From AP-15 sp963814865 (GTDB lineage Bacteria > Pseudomonadota > Alphaproteobacteria > ATCC43930 > CGMCC-115725), in contig CAWFEN010000010.1 in the NCBI GenBank assembly GCA_963814865.1, forward strand, positions 1-64,000: a stretch of DNA of 64,000 nt, in the 5' to 3' direction. Shown here in pieces: positions 34,664 to 42,703 of this stretch. The notes under the pieces are model-generated. The model made no database searches. It saw only the letters and a list, made by a program, of their open reading frames with translations, and was not told the DNA's origin. The position numbers and the translations under genes were made by a program. Position 1 is the stretch's first letter. Every line of letters begins with the position of its first letter.

Positions 34664-35430
34664 TGAGGAGGTGGCGCGAGGTGGACCGGCGAGCCGGTCC
34701 GCTTCGCCCGTTTCGGACCGCCCGCGCCGTCCTCGTCATTGCCGCCCTGTTCCTTGGCGCCGGCCTGGCCCGTGCCGAGGAGCAGCCCGCCCGCGCCGAC
34801 ATATGGACCCTGAAGCTCGGTACACCGGTGACCGCGCTGCCGCGCGACGCTTTTGTCGATTATGCCTGCGGCAGCAATGGCGGCCCGCCGCAGCAGTCCT
34901 TGGCCGGCTGGTCCGACTACGATAAGTGCCGGCCCGAACCGAACGGGCTGCGCGAGGTGTATTTCCGCTATGATGACGAACTCGAATATTGGGCAAAGGC
35001 GCATCGGGCGCGGACCTTGATCGCCCAATACAGTGGGACAAAGGTGATGGATTTCCCAGTGATCGTGTCCGCGCTGTTCGACGCCGACGGCACGCTCGCG
35101 GGCCTGCAAATCGTCACCGACCCGCGGGTAGGCCCGCAGGAGCGCAAAGAGGCCTACACCTTGGGCAATTTCTTCAAGGCTCGCTACGGCCGCGACAAAT
35201 GGGAGTGCATCGATACCGCCCCCGCGCCAGGCGAGACGCCGGTCGGCTCCCTCTACATCAACCGGCGATGCAGCAAGCTCGCCGACGGCGGCATGCGGGT
35301 CGTGCTTGCGACCCGGTTTATGCGCAAGCCTGGCCAGTCGGAATTCAGCGGGAGCGGCAAGCTCACCATCGGTCAGTTCGAGAGCTCGACGCGGCTCGAG
35401 CTGTTGCGCCCCAACGTACCGGTCAAATGA
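34663..35430 (+). CDS. Exported hypothetical protein downstream of the PQQ dehydrogenase
   Basis: The 255-residue protein starts with an ATG sharing a base with the dehydrogenase stop (TGATG), so it is translationally coupled. The N-terminus is rich in Arg and then hydrophobic (AVLVIAALFLGAGLARAEEQ), an export signal. The mature part reads DIWTLKLGTPVTALPRDAFV, DYACGSNGGPPQQSL and LAGLQIVTDPRVGPQERKEA, with cysteines in DYACG, KWECI and RRCSK. No family is recognised, but it is placed as the XoxJ- or MoxJ-like helper would be, although it does not look like a solute-binding protein. Confidence 0.6.
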   Translation: MRRWREVDRRAGPLRPFRTARAVLVIAALFLGAGLARAEEQPARADIWTLKLGTPVTALPRDAFVDYACGSNGGPPQQSLAGWSDYDKCRPEPNGLREVYFRYDDELEYWAKAHRARTLIAQYSGTKVMDFPVIVSALFDADGTLAGLQIVTDPRVGPQERKEAYTLGNFFKARYGRDKWECIDTAPAPGETPVGSLYINRRCSKLADGGMRVVLATRFMRKPGQSEFSGSGKLTIGQFESSTRLELLRPNVPVK

Positions 35431-35437
35431 CCGTCAG

Positions 35438-36211
35438 CTATTGGTGTGTGGTGCCGTCGGGCATGATCGTGCCCGCCAGGTTGGCGGCGTCGAGTTTTGT
35501 ATCGATAAGCGTCGCCAGCAGCAACCGCGCGCCGCTGAGGTCGGCGCGTGAGAGATTGGCGCCGGTCAGATCGGCCCGCAACATGTCGGCAGTGCGCAGA
35601 TTGGCGCCGCTGAGGTCGGCGCCCCGGAGGTCAGCGCGGACGAGGCCGGTTCCCTCGAGCTTTGCGCCGATGAGCTCGGCCCGGCGCAATGTCGCCTGGC
35701 CGAGATCCGAGCGCGAGAGATCGGCCCCCTTCAGCTTGGCGCCGTGCATCAGTGCATCAGCGAGATCGGCATCGACAATATGGGCGCCTTCGATCATTGC
35801 CAAGGTGAGATGGCTGGATCCCATCATTGCACCCGAGAGGTCGGCCCCACGCAAATCGGCTTCGCTCAAATCGGCCTCGAACAGCATTGCCTTGGGAAGA
35901 CGGGCATTAGCGAGGTTAGCCCGCCTCAAATCGGCTTTATTGAGATTGGCGCCGGCGAGATCGGCGCCGGCGAGGTTGGCGCCGGCGAGGTTCGCACGAT
36001 GCAGATTGGCGCCGGCGAGATCGGCGCCGGCCAGGTCGGCATGGGACAGGTCGAAGCGCTTGAGGTGGGCGCCGGCAAGATTGCAGCCGAGGCAATCCTT
36101 GACTCGCCCGGCCAAGAATTCACCCGGATCGCCGGCCCAGCCGGAGCCGGCGGAGGTGGCCGAAAGCCCGCAGGCGAGGATCCAGAGGCCCCTGATAACC
36201 AAAGACTTCAT
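35438..36211 (-). CDS. Exported pentapeptide-repeat protein
   Basis: The 257-residue protein starts MKSLVIRGLWILACGLSATS, a signal peptide, and then consists almost wholly of A(D/N)L-x-x pentapeptides, such as ADLAGADLAGANLHRANLAG, for about 40 repeats. This makes a right-handed square beta helix about 250 residues long. A short cysteine-containing cap (CLGCNLAGAHLKRFDLS) leads into the helix. The DNA is strongly repetitive. Exported members act as structural or protective proteins; the DNA-mimicking ones (MfpA, Qnr) are cytoplasmic, so that role is unlikely here. It converges with the PQQ region and is divergent from the nuclease-like gene. Confidence 0.85.
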   Translation of the reverse strand: MKSLVIRGLWILACGLSATSAGSGWAGDPGEFLAGRVKDCLGCNLAGAHLKRFDLSHADLAGADLAGANLHRANLAGANLAGADLAGANLNKADLRRANLANARLPKAMLFEADLSEADLRGADLSGAMMGSSHLTLAMIEGAHIVDADLADALMHGAKLKGADLSRSDLGQATLRRAELIGAKLEGTGLVRADLRGADLSGANLRTADMLRADLTGANLSRADLSGARLLLATLIDTKLDAANLAGTIMPDGTTHQ

Positions 36212-36238
36212 GACGATCCTCGACTATCATCCTTCATC

Positions 36239-36745
36239 ATGACGGGTAAAGCGCTCATTCTGGCGGCCGCTATTGCGGTGGTGGGTCTCGGGCCCCGAGC
36301 AGCCGCTGACGATCTGCCGGTCTATCGCGGCCCGGCGGAGGTGATCGGGCCGGCCATGCTGAGCCTGAACGGCAAGCACATCATCCTCTTCGGGATCGAC
36401 GCACCAGTCAAAGGGCAACCCTGTTATGCCGGCAGCCGGGCATGGGACTGCTCGGCGGCATCGGCAAAGACCCTCCTCAACATCGTCGGGACCCAGGATG
36501 TGGCATGCGAGCAACGTCGGGTCGACCGGTACGGGCGGGTGTTCGCGGTCTGCAAGGCGGGCGGGGCCGATATCAACCGCACGCTGGTCGAGGCTGGCAT
36601 GGCGGTGGCGCTGCCCAAGGAAACGACGGATTACGTCGCCGTCGAGGCGGCGGCCAAGGCCAAGGGTGTCGGCATCTGGCGGGGCCCGTTCACGGCGCCC
36701 GCCGATTACCGCGCGATGCTCGCGGGCCATCCGCAGGAAAGGTGA
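36239..36745 (+). CDS. Exported staphylococcal-nuclease-like (thermonuclease fold) protein, catalytic residues altered
   Basis: The 168-residue protein has a signal peptide (MTGKALILAAAIAVVGLGPR) and an SNase fold: GPAMLSLNGKHIILFGIDAP, VACEQRRVDRYGRVFAVCKA, GADINRTLVEAGMAVALPKE and AKGVGIWRGPFTAPADYRAM. In active enzymes the first block reads R-L-x-G-I-D-A-P-E, with Arg and Glu essential. Here the positions read ILFGIDAPVKG, so the Arg and the Glu are lost. The remaining structural residues (DRYGR) are kept. It may therefore bind but not cut nucleic acid. It starts 27 bases from the divergent pentapeptide gene and leads into the MotA/TolQ module. Confidence 0.75.
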   Translation: MTGKALILAAAIAVVGLGPRAAADDLPVYRGPAEVIGPAMLSLNGKHIILFGIDAPVKGQPCYAGSRAWDCSAASAKTLLNIVGTQDVACEQRRVDRYGRVFAVCKAGGADINRTLVEAGMAVALPKETTDYVAVEAAAKAKGVGIWRGPFTAPADYRAMLAGHPQER

Positions 36746-36748
36746 CGG

Positions 36749-37531
36749 GTGCGGATGATGTTTCGCCTGTTCAGCGCCGAGCAGGCGGCTCGCGATTACT
36801 TCCCGTTATTGCGGTGGATGATCTTTACCGGCGTGACATTGTTCGGCTTTGCGCTCGCATGGCACTATCGTATGTTGCAGTTGATGACAACGCAGGACCG
36901 CAGCGGCATCTCGGTGTTGATCTGTGTTCTCTATATTGCGATCTCGGCGCATTGCCTTGTCAGCATCGTCACCATTTCGCGCGAGATCAATGCCGCGCAT
37001 CGGGTGAGCGATCGCGTCATGAACGGGGTTGCCGCCTATCGGATCGAAGGAAGGCGGGTCGTCACGGACGACGGCGCCGCGCTGCCGGCAGGGCGTATCA
37101 CGGATTACATCCGCAACCTCGTGGTCAAGGCGCAGAAGCAGGGGCAGGAGCCGCGGCTCGACCAAACCCTGCTGTTGCGCGGGCTCGCCGACAAGCTCAG
37201 ATCGCCGATGCAGTTCGGCGCCTTCGCCGGCGACGCATTGTTGAAGCTCGGGTTGCTCGGCACCATTGTCGGGTTCATCCTGATGCTGTTCCCGATCGCT
37301 ACGCTCGATAATTTCGACGCTACCGCGATGAAGTCGTCGATGAAGGTCATGAGCGGCGGCATGGCAGTCGCGATGTACACGACTCTCGCTGGTCTTGTCG
37401 GTTCGATACTGGTAAAAGCGCAATATTACATTCTCGATAATGCGTCGGCCTATTTTTTCGATATGACCACGGACTTGACTGAAGTCTTCGTCGTCTCGAC
37501 GCTTGAGCGGGAGGCACATGGAAGGTTTTAG
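36749..37531 (+). CDS. MotA/TolQ/ExbB-type proton channel subunit
   Basis: The 260-residue protein starts with GTG at 36749, three bases after the nuclease-like stop. Two N-terminal membrane segments (WMIFTGVTLFGFALAWHY and ISVLICVLYIAISAHCLVSI) and two near 165-225 (LLKLGLLGTIVGFILMLFPI, VAMYTTLAGLVGSILVKAQY) surround a cytoplasmic loop. The latter pair, with GLLGTIVGFI and TTLAGLVGS, is the MotA/TolQ/ExbB core. Unlike ExbB it has an extra cytoplasmic domain. It should form a pentameric proton-driven channel with the next gene's product (start overlapping by 14 bases). The target of the motion is unknown. The neighbours include a membrane protein and an SAM-binding protein, so this is not a flagellar or Tol system. 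Confidence 0.8.
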   Translation: MRMMFRLFSAEQAARDYFPLLRWMIFTGVTLFGFALAWHYRMLQLMTTQDRSGISVLICVLYIAISAHCLVSIVTISREINAAHRVSDRVMNGVAAYRIEGRRVVTDDGAALPAGRITDYIRNLVVKAQKQGQEPRLDQTLLLRGLADKLRSPMQFGAFAGDALLKLGLLGTIVGFILMLFPIATLDNFDATAMKSSMKVMSGGMAVAMYTTLAGLVGSILVKAQYYILDNASAYFFDMTTDLTEVFVVSTLEREAHGRF

Positions 37532-38171
37532 CAACTGGGACCGCGAAGAGCCGTTCGACCCGTTCACGGTAATGCTGTTCAAGGGGCTCCAGGTTGTTGC
37601 CTTCATGTTCTTTCTGGCCTATCTCGCGATCAACACAGACGCGAAGCAAGGCAAGATCGACACGAAGGCCGAGATGCTCGTGACCGTCAGCTGGCCCGAC
37701 AACCACCCCGACGACATCGACACCTATGTCGAGGACCCGCAGGGCAACATCGTCTGGTACCATGTGATGGAGGCCGGGCTGATGAGCCTCGATCGTGACG
37801 ACCGCGGGGACTACAAGAACACGATCGTGGTCAACGGCAAAACGATCCGCAACCCGATCCGTCAGGAAATCGTGCAAATGCGCGGTCTCATTCCCGGCGA
37901 ATACGTCGTCAACATCCACCACTATCTCGCCACCACCCCCGACCCGGTGCCGGTCAGCGTCACCGTCGAGAAGATCAATCCCAAGGTCGAGGTCGTCTTC
38001 TACGACCGCCTCTTCCTCGACCATACTGGCGACGAGAAGACCGCCGTGCGCTTCACGATCGGCGAGAACGGCAAGGTCACCGACATAAACACGCGCCCGA
38101 AATCGCTGATCCGGGAGACCCGCAAGGTCCGCTCGAACATGCCCGCGGGCGGCGCTGCGGTCCATCAGTGA
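37518..38171 (+). CDS. Single-pass partner of the MotA/TolQ-like channel (ExbD/TolR-like by position)
   Basis: The start is taken at ATG 37518 (MEGFSNWDREEPFDPFTVML), which overlaps the upstream gene by 14 bases; 37503 is an alternative. One membrane segment (GLQVVAFMFFLAYLAI) near residue 30 precedes a periplasmic domain of about 165 residues: EMLVTVSWPDNHPDDIDTYV, EDPQGNIVWYHVMEAGLMSL, DRDDRGDYKNTIVVNGKTIR and MRGLIPGEYVVNIHHYL. The pore-facing Asp of ExbD is not obvious in its membrane segment. No OmpA-like peptidoglycan-binding domain follows, so it is not MotB. I infer a stator-partner role from position; its domain is otherwise unrecognised. Confidence 0.6.
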   Translation: MEGFSNWDREEPFDPFTVMLFKGLQVVAFMFFLAYLAINTDAKQGKIDTKAEMLVTVSWPDNHPDDIDTYVEDPQGNIVWYHVMEAGLMSLDRDDRGDYKNTIVVNGKTIRNPIRQEIVQMRGLIPGEYVVNIHHYLATTPDPVPVSVTVEKINPKVEVVFYDRLFLDHTGDEKTAVRFTIGENGKVTDINTRPKSLIRETRKVRSNMPAGGAAVHQ

Positions 38172-38199
38172 CGGTGCCGGGCGACACCGCGGGGGAGCC

Positions 38200-38784
38200 A
38201 TGGCCCTGTCGCTGACCGGGGTCGTCCTCGCCTATGTCGCCATTGGCGTGCTGCTGCTGAGCCTCAACATCGCTTCCCGCTGGCATTGGGGCGTAAAATC
38301 GGCGGCGATTGCGGTAACCACCCTCTTCTTCGGCGTCTCCTACGGCTCGATCGCCGAACTCATCGGCTGGCCGAGCGAGGCGCGCGTGCCCGAGCACTTT
38401 CAGCTGCACTGGGCGACCGTGGTCGAGCCCGACAAGCTGAACGGGCTGCCGGGCTCGATCTATCTTTGGCTTGAGGAGCTCGACGACGACAATATTCCCA
38501 AAGGCACGCCGCGCGCCTTCCGCGTGCCTTACAGCCGCGAACTCGCCGACCGCATTGGGCATGCCAAGGAACGGATCGAGCAAGGCAAGGACCAGGCGGG
38601 CACGGCGCGCGATCTCGACGCGCCGAAGGGCCCGCCGGACGAGGACCGGCGGCTGGCCGGCGCGCCGCCGCGTCAGAACGAGCCGGGCACCGCCGGCGAT
38701 CCCGCTGCATTCATTCAGCATATGCCGGCAATCGAGTTTGAGGACATGCCGCTGCCGGTGCTGCCCCCGAAGGCGCCGCTATGA
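38200..38784 (+). CDS. Membrane protein of the channel module
   Basis: The 194-residue protein has two N-terminal membrane segments (TGVVLAYVAIGVLLLSLNIA and KSAAIAVTTLFFGVSYGSIA), then a soluble domain HFQLHWATVVEPDKLNGLPG, SIYLWLEELDDDNIPKGTPR and YSRELADRIGHAKERIEQGK, and a proline-rich tail (MPAIEFEDMPLPVLPPKAPL). A GGGGGAG ribosome site precedes it. I do not recognise the family. It is the third gene of the MotA/TolQ-like operon and its stop overlaps the next start (ATGA), so it works with those proteins. Confidence 0.55.
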   Translation: MALSLTGVVLAYVAIGVLLLSLNIASRWHWGVKSAAIAVTTLFFGVSYGSIAELIGWPSEARVPEHFQLHWATVVEPDKLNGLPGSIYLWLEELDDDNIPKGTPRAFRVPYSRELADRIGHAKERIEQGKDQAGTARDLDAPKGPPDEDRRLAGAPPRQNEPGTAGDPAAFIQHMPAIEFEDMPLPVLPPKAPL

Positions 38785-39566
38785 GGGGAGCCGCAGGGCG
38801 CGATCCCCCCGAAGGCGGGATCATCGAGCGTTGGACCCTGCCCTGGCCCGAGATCCGGGTGCCGTCCTACCGCGCCGGACGCGCCGGATCGTGGGAGCTC
38901 AAACGCCAATATCAGCCGGTGCTGCGCGGCTATTTCCGCGGCCTGCAGACCTGCGCCGAGAACTATCTGCTGATCCGGGCGGATCGGGTGTGGATGTCGC
39001 TGAGCCCGGTCGAGATCGAAAGCCTGGCCCCGCATGTCCCGCTCATGCACGGCCATGTCGTGATCGCCGGGCTCGGCATGGGGCTGGCGCTCTATAATGC
39101 GCTGCTGCGTCCGGCCGTGCGTCGCGTCACGGTGCTCGAGCGCGACCCCGAAGTAATCGATCTGTTCGCCGCAATCGGTGGTTCCGACTGGCCTGCTCCC
39201 GACCGGTTCGCGATCGAGCAGATCGATGCCCGTGCGTGGCAGTCGTCCGAGCCGGTCGATTATCTCTACGCCGACATCTGGGACAAGCTCGGCGCCGCAG
39301 AAGCGGCAGACGACACGCGCGCGATATGCCGGAATTCGAGGCCCAAATCGGCGGGCTATTGGGGAATGGAGGCCAATTTCGTGTCGTTCCTTGCGGCGAA
39401 CCGGTACCGGCCGCCGGTGACGCGCCCCCAATTTCGGGCCTGGGCACGCACACTCGGCTTGCCGGTCTCGGCTTACGACAACGATGCCTGGCGGTCCCGC
39501 ATCCCCGATGTCGCGACACAACTGATCTTCGGCGGCTCGGCGGGCGCAAGAATCGAGGTCATATGA
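38781..39566 (+). CDS. Class I SAM-binding protein, spermidine-synthase-like
   Basis: The 261-residue protein starts at an ATGA overlap with the preceding membrane-protein gene. The Rossmann SAM-binding motif is VVIAGLGMGLALYNALL, followed by the acidic strand RRVTVLERDPEVIDLF and the DxxD-like VDYLYADIWDKLG. This layout matches the methyltransferase/spermidine-synthase fold. An N-terminal WTLPWPEIRVPSYRAGRAGS is unlike spermidine synthase. The enzyme may modify a small metabolite or a protein of the membrane module. The presence of an SAM-dependent enzyme in a proton-channel operon is unusual. Confidence 0.7.
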   Translation: MRGAAGRDPPEGGIIERWTLPWPEIRVPSYRAGRAGSWELKRQYQPVLRGYFRGLQTCAENYLLIRADRVWMSLSPVEIESLAPHVPLMHGHVVIAGLGMGLALYNALLRPAVRRVTVLERDPEVIDLFAAIGGSDWPAPDRFAIEQIDARAWQSSEPVDYLYADIWDKLGAAEAADDTRAICRNSRPKSAGYWGMEANFVSFLAANRYRPPVTRPQFRAWARTLGLPVSAYDNDAWRSRIPDVATQLIFGGSAGARIEVI

Positions 39567-39760
39567 AACTTCCGTTCGGGGAAACGAGAGCGGGGGTGCT
39601 CTCAACGCCGCAGCGACCAGTTCGATCGCTTTTCGGGATCGCGCCGGATACCCCTGGCCTCGGCAGCTTTGCTGGCACGCCCACGCACTCTGTTGACTCT
39701 GTCCGAACTGTCTTTCATCGTTCGCGCGGTATCCTTCAGCCGCGGACCACACACGCACCC

Positions 39761-40975
39761 ATGAGCCCGTTGGACGCCGCGTGGCAACAATTGATCTCCG
39801 CATTGCACGCGTCCGGCCGCAAGGCCGCGCTCGCGATCACCGGGGGCGGCAGTGGGGCGGTGGGCGAGCTGCTTCGTGTTCCCGGCGGCTCTCGGCTGCT
39901 GATCGAGGCGCAGATTCCCTACGACGCGCTGGCGCTTGCGGCGTATCTCGGCGTCGCGCCGGCACAGGCGTGCAGTTCTGACACTGCAATCGCCATGGCA
40001 CGAACCGCGCGGGACCGCGCGGCCAGGCTGGCGCCGGCGGGCACCGATCTGGTCGGCCCTGATCTGGTTGGCCCTGATCTGGTCGGCCTGGGTGCTACGG
40101 CGGCGCTGGTCAGCGATCGCCCGCGTAAAGGCGAGCATCGGTTTCACATCGCGTTCGCCACCTCCGCCGGCATCGCGCACTGCACTTGCGTGATGGCCAA
40201 GGGCCGACGTGATCGCGCCGCTGAAGAAGACCTCGTTTCGCGCGCGATCGTCCTGTGGCTGGCCCGTGCCTGCGGGGTTGCCGCGCCGTCGCCACGCAGC
40301 CTGCTCGATGCGGACGAACATTATGCCGAGACGGTCGTCGCCTCCGCGGATCCGATCGATCGGCTCTTGGCGGGCGAGCTCGATCGCGTCACCGTCCAGC
40401 CCGATGGCCAAATGATGCTGTCGGCGCCGCGGCCCTCTGTGCTGTTCCCAGGTTCGTTCAACCCGATGCACGAGGGACATGTATTGCTGGCGCGGGTCGC
40501 CGAAGAGCTCAGCCAGCAGCCCTTGGCGTTCGAAATCTCTGTCACCAACGTCGACAAGCCGCCGCTGGCGGGCGCGACGGTGCGACGCCGGGTCGCGCAA
40601 TTCGCCTGGAAATCGCCGGTCGAGCTCACGCGGGCGCCGACCTTCGTCGAAAAGTCGCGCTTGTTTCCGGGGACTACGTTTGTGGTCGGCGCGGATACGG
40701 CAGAGCGGCTGTTTGGGCCGAAGTATTATGGCGATGACGAGGCTCGAATGCACATGGCGCTCGAGGAAATCGCCAATTCGGGGAGCAGCTTTCTGGTGGC
40801 CGTGCGCCTCGACGCGGTGGGGCGCGTACGCGCGCTGAACGACATCCCCGTGCCGCGGCGCTATGCCGATCTCTTCACCGAAATCCCTGAGCACCTTTTC
40901 CGCTTCGACACCTCCTCATCCGAGATTCGTGCCAGGAGACGTGCCGACGGGGGACGCGCAGCTGGCAATTCATAA
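39761..40975 (+). CDS. Two-domain protein: CinA-C-like domain joined to a NadD-like nucleotidyltransferase
   Basis: The 404-residue protein starts at ATG 39761 (MSPLDAAWQQLISALHAS); upstream extension lacks similarity. Residues 1-190 resemble the CinA/PncC amidohydrolase fold (AALAITGGGSGAVGELLRVP, GGSRLLIEAQIPYDALALAA) with GGGS in place of the catalytic E-S-C-T-G-G, then ADEHYAETVVASADPIDRLL. From about residue 225 a cytidylyltransferase-type domain shows the H-x-G-H site as VLFPGSFNPMHEGHVLLARV, plus FVVGADTAERLFGPKYYG. A 15-base tandem repeat (40045-40092) makes DLVGP three times. Homologues occur in bacteria and plants and are probably linked to nicotinamide nucleotide chemistry, but the reaction is not established. 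Confidence 0.75.
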   Translation: MSPLDAAWQQLISALHASGRKAALAITGGGSGAVGELLRVPGGSRLLIEAQIPYDALALAAYLGVAPAQACSSDTAIAMARTARDRAARLAPAGTDLVGPDLVGPDLVGLGATAALVSDRPRKGEHRFHIAFATSAGIAHCTCVMAKGRRDRAAEEDLVSRAIVLWLARACGVAAPSPRSLLDADEHYAETVVASADPIDRLLAGELDRVTVQPDGQMMLSAPRPSVLFPGSFNPMHEGHVLLARVAEELSQQPLAFEISVTNVDKPPLAGATVRRRVAQFAWKSPVELTRAPTFVEKSRLFPGTTFVVGADTAERLFGPKYYGDDEARMHMALEEIANSGSSFLVAVRLDAVGRVRALNDIPVPRRYADLFTEIPEHLFRFDTSSSEIRARRRADGGRAAGNS

Positions 40976-41196
40976 GCGAGCCCCACGGATAATCTGCGTC
41001 TTTGCTGCGGCGGGTGCACCAGATCCCTGCCCAAGTGGTTGCGCTGCCGCGCGTGCTTGTTTGGTGGACCGGAGCTGACCGGGAGCCGCTTACAGCGAAA
41101 GGCTTTCGAAGACTCTCCCGATTGGCTTAAAATTTCTGCCAGCGCATCCGGCCGGCGGCGATGGGCGCTGCGGCCGCAACGTTGGAGGATACCGCC

Positions 41197-41959
41197 ATGC
41201 CGTTCTTTCAAAAGGGCGACATTCGCATTCGCTACGAGGAGGCCGGTTCCGGCTTCCCGCTGCTGGTCACTCCCGGCGGCGGCCTCAACTCGCGCGTCAG
41301 CAACTGGCCGACCGCGGTGATCAACGCAATGGAAGAGTTCAAGAACGACTTCCGCGTCATCACCATGGACCAGCGCAATGCCAATGGCGGCGAGTTCGAC
41401 GGGTCCGGTGCCGGTCGACAAGGCGTGGGACGCCTTCGCCGACGACCAGCTCGGGCTGATCGACCATCTCGGCATTCGTGAGTTCTTCTATATGGGTTAC
41501 TGCATCGGCGGCTGCTTCGCCGGCAAGCTGCTGCAGCGCGCGCCCGACCGCGTCGTGGCCGCGGTGTTCTGCCAGAGCGTCGGTCACCGGCCGGAAGACC
41601 CGGAGGTCATGGTAAGGCACAGCCACGAGAATTGGCTCGCCGATTTCCGCGCCCGGCGACCCGAGGTGCCGATGGACACGATCGAGAAGTATTTTCACAG
41701 TCTGTGGCGCGTCCAGCCCGATTTCCTCTACAGCGTGCCGCGCGAGTTCATCAGGAACTGCCGGACGCCGATCCTCGTCTTGCCGGACGACACGCCGTCG
41801 CATCCGCTGCAGACCTCGATCGACGTGGCGTCGCTGGCGCCGAACTCCGAGATCACCGTCTTCCCGTGGCGCGAGCCGGCGGAACTCAAGGCACGCACCA
41901 CCAACCGCGTGCGCACCTTTCTCAAGGCGCATGTGCCGATGCGCGCTGCCGCGCAATAG
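41197..41959 (+). CDS. Alpha/beta hydrolase with a cysteine nucleophile, one frameshift
   Basis: The start is ATG 41197 (MPFFQKGDIRIRYEEAGSGF). The oxyanion region is LLVTPGGGLNSRVSNWP and the second strand VITMDQRNANGG. At about 41398 the frame shifts and continues as PVDKAWDAFADDQLGLIDHL, then the nucleophile elbow FFYMGYCIGGCFAGKLLQ, where G-x-C-x-G-G replaces the usual G-x-S-x-G. Later TPILVLPDDTPSHPLQTSID provides the Asp and His region. Cysteine nucleophiles are known in dienelactone hydrolase relatives. It starts behind a GGAGG ribosome site. It sits in a set of catabolic-looking genes (NIPSNAP, isochorismatase fold, FAD oxidoreductase), so it may act on a small ester, lactone or amide. 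The frameshift may be a sequence error. Confidence 0.7.
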
Positions 41960-42154
41960 CGCAAAAGCGCGGGGCGGATCGCCGATTTGACCCGCCCTGC
42001 GGTTTTGACGGCGTTGTCGCGGCAGGCAATTTCAGTGGTATTAACCTGACAAATGACTCCCATACTTCCTGACCGTCGCCGCCGCGCAGGCGGGGGGCCA
42101 GGGCAAGCGCCCGGCGCCTGCCGCCCTCTGTTCAAGCCAGGGGCAGGCTCTGGG

Positions 42155-42172
42155 TTCCCGCTGTCGCGGGAA
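42155..42172. repeat. REP-like palindrome
   Basis: TTCCCGC-TGTC-GCGGGAA is a perfect 7-base inverted repeat followed by TGACG, the classical intergenic repeat form of proteobacteria. It lies between the alpha/beta hydrolase and the NIPSNAP gene; the rest of 41960-42235 shows nothing else. Confidence 0.6.
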
Positions 42173-42235
42173 TGACGAAGAGGAAAGCAGACGGGTGCCA
42201 AGCGTCAGAACCGCTCCACCAGCGGAGGAGGCGTC

Positions 42236-42595
42236 GTGTTTACCTGCTTTATTCGCTATTCGGTCGACCCCGAGAAACTCGACCACTTCAAAGAGTACGC
42301 GCATTCCTGGATAGCGTTGATCCGTAAATATGGCGGCATCCATCACGGCTACTTCATCCCGGGAACAGATGCCGATAAACTGCCCAGTCCAGCTTTCAGC
42401 TTCCCCGGACTGGGTCACAACGGGCCGCCGAACATCGCGGTGGCGTTGTTCAGCTTTCCCAGCGTCGAGGCTTACGACAAGTATCGCCGGGATGTTGCCG
42501 ACGATGAGGCTTGCGCGGTTGCGACCGCCAAATCTAATGCGACAAGCCCGTTCTCCGGCTATGAGCGGACATTCCTGGTGCCGGTCTTCGAGTAA
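42236..42595 (+). CDS. NIPSNAP family protein
   Basis: The 119-residue protein starts with GTG at 42236 behind GGAGGAGG. It shows the NIPSNAP dimeric ferredoxin-like fold: CFIRYSVDPEKLDHFKEYAH, SWIALIRKYGGIHHGYFIPG and NIAVALFSFPSVEAYDKYRR. The end, YERTFLVPVF, is the usual last strand. The molecular role of NIPSNAP proteins is poorly known; bacterial members are often beside catabolic enzymes. It is followed about 108 bases later by the isochorismatase-like gene. Confidence 0.85.
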   Translation: MFTCFIRYSVDPEKLDHFKEYAHSWIALIRKYGGIHHGYFIPGTDADKLPSPAFSFPGLGHNGPPNIAVALFSFPSVEAYDKYRRDVADDEACAVATAKSNATSPFSGYERTFLVPVFE

Positions 42596-42703
42596 CCCAC
42601 CCATCCCGACCGTGCCCATCGGAAAGAGCCGCGCGGTGTTGCCAGACCCATTTGCGACGGCACCGGCGGCATTGCGGTTTCATTCTCGCCCGAGGAGGTT
42701 GCG

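Noticed and set aside
36749..39566. Zorya anti-phage system (MotA-like ZorA)
   Set aside because: The partner has no OmpA-like domain, and no ZorC, ZorD helicase or ZorE nuclease is present.
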